Under the pieces are notes generated by a model, which had not been told where the DNA came from, ran no database searches, and was given only the letters and a program-made list of their open reading frames with translations. DNA of 10,639 bases from assembly GCA_021798435.1 (NCBI GenBank), contig JAJZGN010000052.1:1-10639 (forward strand), written 5' to 3'. Of the stretch, positions 7,157 through 10,639 are shown piece after piece; the first letter of the stretch is position 1, and the number at the start of each line of letters is the position of its first letter. This DNA is from a bacterium (GTDB lineage: Bacteria; Chloroflexota; Dormibacteria; Aeolococcales; Bog-877). A program made the translations under genes and the position numbers.

Positions 7157-7327
7157 TCCAGAAGGGCGTCGACGGGAGGCGGTGCCCGCGCCGGGTATGA
7201 ACCGAAACAGATGGCGCTCCGGCTGCCGGGGCGCGCGGCCGGCACCCGGGTGGGCCCGAGGCGCTGGTGTCGGGACCGCCCAGCCCTGGCGGGAATCCGC
7301 CAAAGCGCTGGTGACGCGGACGGCGGG

Positions 7328-8053
7328 TCAGCCGGAGCGCGTTTTGGGGTCCGCTCCCGTCGCCAACCGCCGGCGCAAGTTTTCGGCGGGCACCCGGACG
7401 TGGTCGGCGGCCGCCTGCACCGCCCCCTCGACATCGCCGCGCTTGACGGCGCGGAGGATGGCCCGGTGTTCGACGACCGACTGCTTGGGGTCGCCCCGCA
7501 GGGCCAGGGACTGCGGCTGCAGCCGACCCATCTCCCCCATCAAGGTTTGGTAGACGCTGAGAAGCTTCTGATTGCCGCTCTGGCGACAGAGGAATTCGTG
7601 AAACTCCCCGTTGGCGTGGAAGAACTGGGTTATGTCCTGGGAGGCCAAGAGGCCGGCCATCTCCTCCACCATTTGCTCCAACCGTGCCATGTCACCCCGG
7701 GTGAGTCGCGGGACGGCCAGGCGGACCGCCATCGCCTCGAGGGCCTCTCGCACCTGGTAGGCGTCGATCAGCTCATCAGTCGTGAGCGAGCGGACGACGG
7801 ATCCGCGGCGAGGCCGGACCGTGACCAGCCCCTCCGCGGCCAGGCGCCCCATGGCCTCGCGGATCGGCCCCCGGCTCACTCCCAGCTCTTGGGCCAGGGC
7901 CACCTCGGAAAGCTCCGTGCCCGGTGGGAGCTGGTCGGTTAGGATCGCCTCCCGGAGGTGCTGGTACACCCGCTGCCAGAGCGTGAGGTTCTCGAAAGCC
8001 GCGGGGCCGCCGTTCACGGAGTCACGGGCCAATCGAGTTTGCCTCCCCGCCAC
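7328..8053 (-). CDS. GntR-family transcriptional regulator, FCD subfamily
   Basis: A 241-residue DNA-binding regulator of the FadR/FCD branch, of normal length. An N-terminal winged helix-turn-helix spans about residues 25-90: VYQHLREAIL, PPGTELSEVALAQELGVSR and GPIREAMGRLAAEGLV are close to the GntR consensus. The C-terminal FCD domain has NGEFHEFL (148-155), EHRAILRAVKRGD (195-207) and AADHV (215-219). H152, H196 and H218 sit where FCD proteins bind a metal or carboxylate effector; Asn148 stands where Asp is common. The longest start is GTG at 8053 with a poor ribosome site; TTG at 8032 has GGGGAGG 9 nt upstream and may be the true start. It probably controls the NCS1/SDR genes upstream, the transporter operon downstream, or both. 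Confidence 0.93.
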   Translation of the reverse strand: MAGRQTRLARDSVNGGPAAFENLTLWQRVYQHLREAILTDQLPPGTELSEVALAQELGVSRGPIREAMGRLAAEGLVTVRPRRGSVVRSLTTDELIDAYQVREALEAMAVRLAVPRLTRGDMARLEQMVEEMAGLLASQDITQFFHANGEFHEFLCRQSGNQKLLSVYQTLMGEMGRLQPQSLALRGDPKQSVVEHRAILRAVKRGDVEGAVQAAADHVRVPAENLRRRLATGADPKTRSG

Positions 8054-8116
8054 AGCGGATCCCGAAGTGGTGGCGCAGCCGAATGTTACTACCGGGGGCC
8101 GCGGTCACCCTGGCCG

Positions 8117-8148
8117 CGGGGAGCGAGGGCGACGGCCCTCGCTCCCCC
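8117..8148 (-). terminator. Strong hairpin between the NCS1 permease and GntR genes
   Basis: GGGGAGCGAGGGC (8118-8130) pairs perfectly with GCCCTCGCTCCCC (8135-8147), a 13-bp stem with the tetraloop GACG. It lies 65 nt past the permease stop and 64 nt before the GntR gene. No T-run follows on the minus strand, so it would be a GC-type terminator without a U-tract, or a bidirectional structural barrier. The stem is certain; termination is inferred from position. Confidence 0.6.
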
Positions 8149-8212
8149 TTGGGTTCGCTCTCGATCAAAGATGGCAAGCACCGGTCCCCTGGACTTAGAT
8201 CAGGCGCTGGGT

Positions 8213-9655
8213 CTAGTCATTGACACCTGTCAGGCCGATGTCCGACCCCCCGGCGCGGGAGAGGATCGGCGCCTCTCGCTCACCGCCACTCAGGCTCGAG
8301 CTGATGATTAGGTAGAGCGCCCCGGCCACCACGAAGCCGACGATCCAGGAGAGGTCGGCGCCGCCGAGGACCTTGACCATGGGCCCGGTGTAGAAGGTCT
8401 GGTCCAGGAAGGGTACCTCCGCAATCAGCGCCACCACGTAGGGCACGATCGCTCGCCAGCGCCAGCCGCCATAGAGTCCGGTGGGGCTGAAGAACGAGGC
8501 CACGTCGTACTGACCGCGCTTCACCAAGTAGAAGTCGATCAGATTGATGACGCTCCAGGGGACGAACAGGAAGAGCAGCACGTTGATGAAGTTCTCGAAG
8601 GAGTTGAGGAAGGTCTGGTAACCGGTCTCGGCGAGCAGCACTCCGATCACGAACATGGCCAGCAGGCCGACAGCCCGGGCCCGGCGCGATGCCACCACCC
8701 GCTGCCAGCTGCTGCGCACACTCTCCACCGCCAGCATTCCGGTGTAGGCGTTCAGGGTATCGCTGCCCACCAGGCTGATGGCGAGGATGGGCAGGATCCA
8801 GATCCCGGCCAGGGAGCCGATCACGGTCACGCTCGATCCCTTGGGGGCGAGGGCTGTGATGTAGATGCCGAGGCCCGCGTAGAGGAGGGTGCCCAGCACG
8901 TTGCCCCCGAACACCGCCCAGAAGGTGCGCGGCCCGCTCACGTTCTTGGGGAGGTAGCGAGAGTAGTCGGAGACGTAGGGGGCCCAGCTCAGCATGTCCA
9001 TGAAGAAGAGCCCGACCACGGCGATGAAGATCGGGAAGCTGGAGAGATGGAACCCGCCCATGCCGGGTGCCAGGGTGCGGTGGCTGGCCAGGGTGAGTGC
9101 CGCCCCCGCCACCAAGGTGCAGGCCAGGATCACGGTCAGCGCCGGCTGAATGCGGTGGATCCAGAAGTAGCCAAAGATTCCTAGGAGCACCGAGGGAACC
9201 GCGGCGATCACCACCCAGACCGGGATCCCGATCCCCGGCACCGTCCCATTCATGGCCTGGGCCTGAACCACCAGCTGGGCGGCGAGGAAGCCCACGTCCA
9301 GAACGATCGACGCCAGGAAGATGAAGATGGCGCCGTAGAAGCCGAACTGGCCGCGGCTCTGGATCATCTGGGGAACACCGAGACGCGGGCCCTGCACGGC
9401 GTGCAGGGCGGTGAAGGCCATGCCCAGGCAGAGGCCCAAGATCAGGGCGACGAAGGCCCAGAAGAGATTGAGCCCGAAGGCTATCGCGAAGCCCCCCAAG
9501 ACGAAGTTGAAGACGTTGGCATTGGTAGCGAACCAGAGCATGAACTGGCTGCGCACCTTTCCGTGCCGCTCCGCCTCGGGAATGATGTCGATGGAGTGGG
9601 ACTCGATGCCGAGCGCGGCATCGCTGCCCCCTCCCAGAGTGACGGTATCAGCCAT
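8213..9655 (-). CDS. NCS1-family permease (purine/cytosine/hydantoin-type)
   Basis: A 480-residue cation-coupled symporter of the nucleobase:cation symporter-1 family (PF02133; CodB/allantoin/hydantoin permease relatives), with about 12 hydrophobic membrane segments. Diagnostic stretches are an N-terminal IIPEAERHGKVRSQFMLWF (24-42), GPRLGVPQMIQSRGQFGFYG (89-108, family region GP-x-x-G-x-x-QM-x-x-x-R-x-x-FG), SWAPYVSDYSRYLP (223-236) and INLIDFYLVKRGQYDV (370-385). It starts at ATG 9655, with AGGTGA 6 nt upstream. It follows the SDR gene after 84 nt holding the CTGTCGACAG palindrome and is followed by a strong hairpin. The substrate within the family (cytosine, purines, uracil, allantoin, hydantoins) cannot be fixed from motifs alone. 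Confidence 0.93.
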   Translation of the reverse strand: MADTVTLGGGSDAALGIESHSIDIIPEAERHGKVRSQFMLWFATNANVFNFVLGGFAIAFGLNLFWAFVALILGLCLGMAFTALHAVQGPRLGVPQMIQSRGQFGFYGAIFIFLASIVLDVGFLAAQLVVQAQAMNGTVPGIGIPVWVVIAAVPSVLLGIFGYFWIHRIQPALTVILACTLVAGAALTLASHRTLAPGMGGFHLSSFPIFIAVVGLFFMDMLSWAPYVSDYSRYLPKNVSGPRTFWAVFGGNVLGTLLYAGLGIYITALAPKGSSVTVIGSLAGIWILPILAISLVGSDTLNAYTGMLAVESVRSSWQRVVASRRARAVGLLAMFVIGVLLAETGYQTFLNSFENFINVLLFLFVPWSVINLIDFYLVKRGQYDVASFFSPTGLYGGWRWRAIVPYVVALIAEVPFLDQTFYTGPMVKVLGGADLSWIVGFVVAGALYLIISSSLSGGEREAPILSRAGGSDIGLTGVND

Positions 9656-9685
9656 CTGTGGTCACCTCAATTAGTCTGTAGTTGA

Positions 9686-9695
9686 CTGTCGACAG
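9686..9695. promoter_or_regulatory. CTGTCGACAG palindrome, candidate FCD-GntR operator
   Basis: A perfect 10-bp palindrome 31 nt upstream of the NCS1 permease ATG, in the SDR-permease gap. Its core TGTCGACA fits the TGTNNACA pattern bound by many FCD-type GntR regulators, and such a regulator is encoded just past the permease. Another CTGT lies 10 nt to the left (9676-9679). No convincing -35/-10 pair was found around it. Confidence 0.4.
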
Positions 9696-9739
9696 GGCTA
9701 TCGCCAAGGGCTCCGGCCCCCAGGCTGCTCCGGACGCGC

Positions 9740-10480
9740 TCAATGCCGCACGTGCCCACCATCCACATTGAAGGTGGAGCCGGTCACCCAGCGCGCCTCC
9801 TCCGAGGCCAGGAAGGCCACGACCGGGGCGATGTCGTGCGGCTCGCCCCGGCGCTTGATCGCCTGCAGCGACTGCACGAAGTCAAAGCTGGCGGCGTGCG
9901 GGCCGCCAAGCACCCCCTCCGAGGCGGTGAGCCCGGGGCTGACCGCGTTGACCGTGATCCCGAACGGGCCCAGTTCGGTGGCCAGCGCCCGAGTGAAGCC
10001 CACCACTCCGCCCTTGGCAGCGACGTAGGCGGCCATGTTGGGAGTCCCGGCGAAGAAGGTGTTGGAGGCGATGTTCACGATTCGCCCATAGCCCCGCTGG
10101 CGCATCTCGTCGGAGCCGCTCCGGCACATAAGGAAGACCCCGTCGAGGTTGACGCGCATGATGCGCCGCCACTCCTTGAAGTCCACCTCGTCCCAGGGCG
10201 TGAATGGAACGATGGCGGCGTTGTTGACCAGGATGTCCCAGCGTCCGGACCGCGCCCTCACCTCGCCCCGAAGCCTCTCCACCTGACCCTCGTCTCCGAC
10301 GTCCAAGCCCACGGCGAAGCAGCTGCCGCCCAGGTCCGCCGCGACCGTCTCGGCCCCCGCCTGGTTCAGATCGGCGACCACCACGGTCGCGCCGCGGGCG
10401 GCCAGATCGCGTGCGATGGCGGCCCCGATGCCCTGGGCGGCCCCGGTCACCACCGCCGTTCTTCCTTCCAAACCCTTCAT
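9740..10480 (-). CDS. Short-chain dehydrogenase/reductase (SDR), classical type
   Basis: A 246-residue NAD(P)-dependent oxidoreductase of the classical SDR (FabG-like) family, of normal length. The cofactor motif TGAAQGIG is at 12-19. Asp37 at the end of the second beta strand (VVVADL) predicts a preference for NAD(H). The structural NNAA motif is at 86-89. The catalytic tetrad is Asn111, Ser139, Tyr152 and Lys156 (YVAAK), and SPG at 181-183 and the C-terminal FNVDGG (237-242) are also standard. It starts at ATG 10480 with AGGAG 7 nt upstream, a strong ribosome site. It probably oxidises or reduces a hydroxy/keto intermediate of the compound handled by the neighbouring genes; annotation as FabG of fatty-acid synthesis is unlikely in this context. 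The substrate is unknown. Confidence 0.95.
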   Translation of the reverse strand: MKGLEGRTAVVTGAAQGIGAAIARDLAARGATVVVADLNQAGAETVAADLGGSCFAVGLDVGDEGQVERLRGEVRARSGRWDILVNNAAIVPFTPWDEVDFKEWRRIMRVNLDGVFLMCRSGSDEMRQRGYGRIVNIASNTFFAGTPNMAAYVAAKGGVVGFTRALATELGPFGITVNAVSPGLTASEGVLGGPHAASFDFVQSLQAIKRRGEPHDIAPVVAFLASEEARWVTGSTFNVDGGHVRH

Positions 10481-10507
10481 GTCCGGCTCCTTTTCCCTGC
10501 CCCAGTT

Positions 10508-10536
10508 GGGCCTAGGTCGGCTCGGGGACCTGGCCC
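10508..10536 (-). terminator. Possible hairpin upstream of the SDR gene
   Basis: GGGCC-(T)-AGGT (10508-10517) pairs with ACCTGGCCC (10528-10536): 9 bp with a one-base bulge and a 10-nt loop, in the 82-nt gap between the truncated gene and the SDR gene. No T-run follows. It could be a weak terminator or leave read-through into the SDR gene. Confidence 0.35.
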
Positions 10537-10562
10537 ACCCGCCCCGCCCGCCCGGGTCTCGA

Positions 10563-10639
10563 TCACTCGCCGAGCGCGGCCACGGCCGCCTCCACCGCTC
10601 CGCCGATGTCCGCCGGGAAGCCCTCGGCCCGGAGTGCCT
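10563..10639 (-). CDS. C-terminal end of an unrecognised protein, 5' part outside the window
   Basis: An open minus-strand frame enters from the right edge and ends at TGA 10563-10565, giving the last 25 or so residues: ALRAEGFPADIGGAVEAA followed by VAALGE. The piece is Ala-rich, looks like a terminal helix and shows the strong G/C third positions of real genes here. It is too short to name a family. It lies 82 nt upstream of the SDR gene on the same strand, so it may belong to the same catabolic unit. That it is coding is likely but not proven. Confidence 0.55.
   Translation of the reverse strand, partial: ALRAEGFPADIGGAVEAAVAALGE

Larger units (their letters stand above)
6546..7327. other. 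Gene-free stretch between the GntR gene and the transporter operon
   Basis: About 780 nt without a protein I can recognise. Short open frames on both strands are Arg/Pro/Gly-rich and look like chance frames in GC-rich DNA. The stretch holds the candidate promoter at 6817-6846, a possible leader of about 265 nt for the family-5 binding protein with a hairpin at 6705-6736, and small inverted repeats such as GCCGGA/TCCGGC at 6928-6945. It also holds a plus-strand fragment resembling the 3' part of an FMN riboswitch (7117-7156) and a weak hairpin below the GntR stop (7287-7302). Confidence 0.6.

Noticed and set aside
6840..7303. Short open frames of 75-85 codons on both strands in the gene-free stretch
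   Set aside because: Arg/Pro-rich, no ribosome sites, no recognisable motifs, and mutually overlapping; treated as non-coding.
7261..7313. Direct repeat GCGCTGGTG (7261-7269 and 7305-7313) with a small TGGCGG/CCGCCA hairpin between
   Set aside because: A nine-base repeat without transposase, target duplication or other mobile features is expected by chance here; the 6-bp hairpin is too weak to call a GntR terminator.
8221..8232. TGACA-CC-TGTCA inverted repeat resembling a regulator site
   Set aside because: It lies inside the last codons of the NCS1 permease gene, far from any start, and its half-site spacing differs from the TGTNNACA core.

Overview
The window is a GC-rich bacterial chromosome segment (roughly two-thirds G+C by eye) in which every gene I can support lies on the minus strand. 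GTG starts are common. Both extracytoplasmic solute-binding proteins carry lipoprotein signal peptides, which suggests a high-GC monoderm-type bacterium (Actinomycetota, or a lineage such as Chloroflexota/Dormibacterota) rather than a classical Gram-negative. The sequence alone does not fix the phylum. I see no insertion sequence, tRNA, rRNA or CRISPR array.

Layout in the direction of transcription (high to low coordinates): (1) 10639-10563, the last 25 codons of an unrecognised gene. (2) 10480-9740, a short-chain dehydrogenase/reductase. (3) 9655-8213, an NCS1-family nucleobase/hydantoin-type permease, with a perfect CTGTCGACAG palindrome in the 84-nt gap before it and a strong hairpin after it. 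(4) 8053-7328, a GntR/FCD transcription factor. (5) 7327-6546, about 780 nt without a convincing gene; it holds a good sigma70-like promoter and a long leader for what follows. (6) 6545-4599, a 648-residue family-5 (peptide-type) solute-binding lipoprotein. (7) 4485-3190, a LivJ-type solute-binding lipoprotein. (8) 3070-359, the branched-chain amino acid-type ABC transporter core livH, livM and livG. (9) livF, running off the window at base 1.

The lower-coordinate half is one transporter operon: a complete HAAT (hydrophobic amino acid transporter) system preceded by an unrelated peptide/nickel-type binding protein with no permease partner in view. A pair of tandem GC hairpins sits between the livJ-type gene and livH, a common place for differential expression of binding protein and permease. 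The upper half looks like a small catabolic unit (truncated gene, SDR, NCS1 importer) beside an FCD regulator that may control it through TGTNNACA-type sites. Linking the two halves into one pathway, for example uptake and breakdown of a nitrogenous compound, is inference.

No clearly new biological system is visible. The most unusual points are the mixed transporter cluster, the three cysteine pairs in the family-5 binding protein, the tandem intercistronic hairpins, and a fragment resembling the 3' part of an FMN riboswitch in the gene-free stretch.
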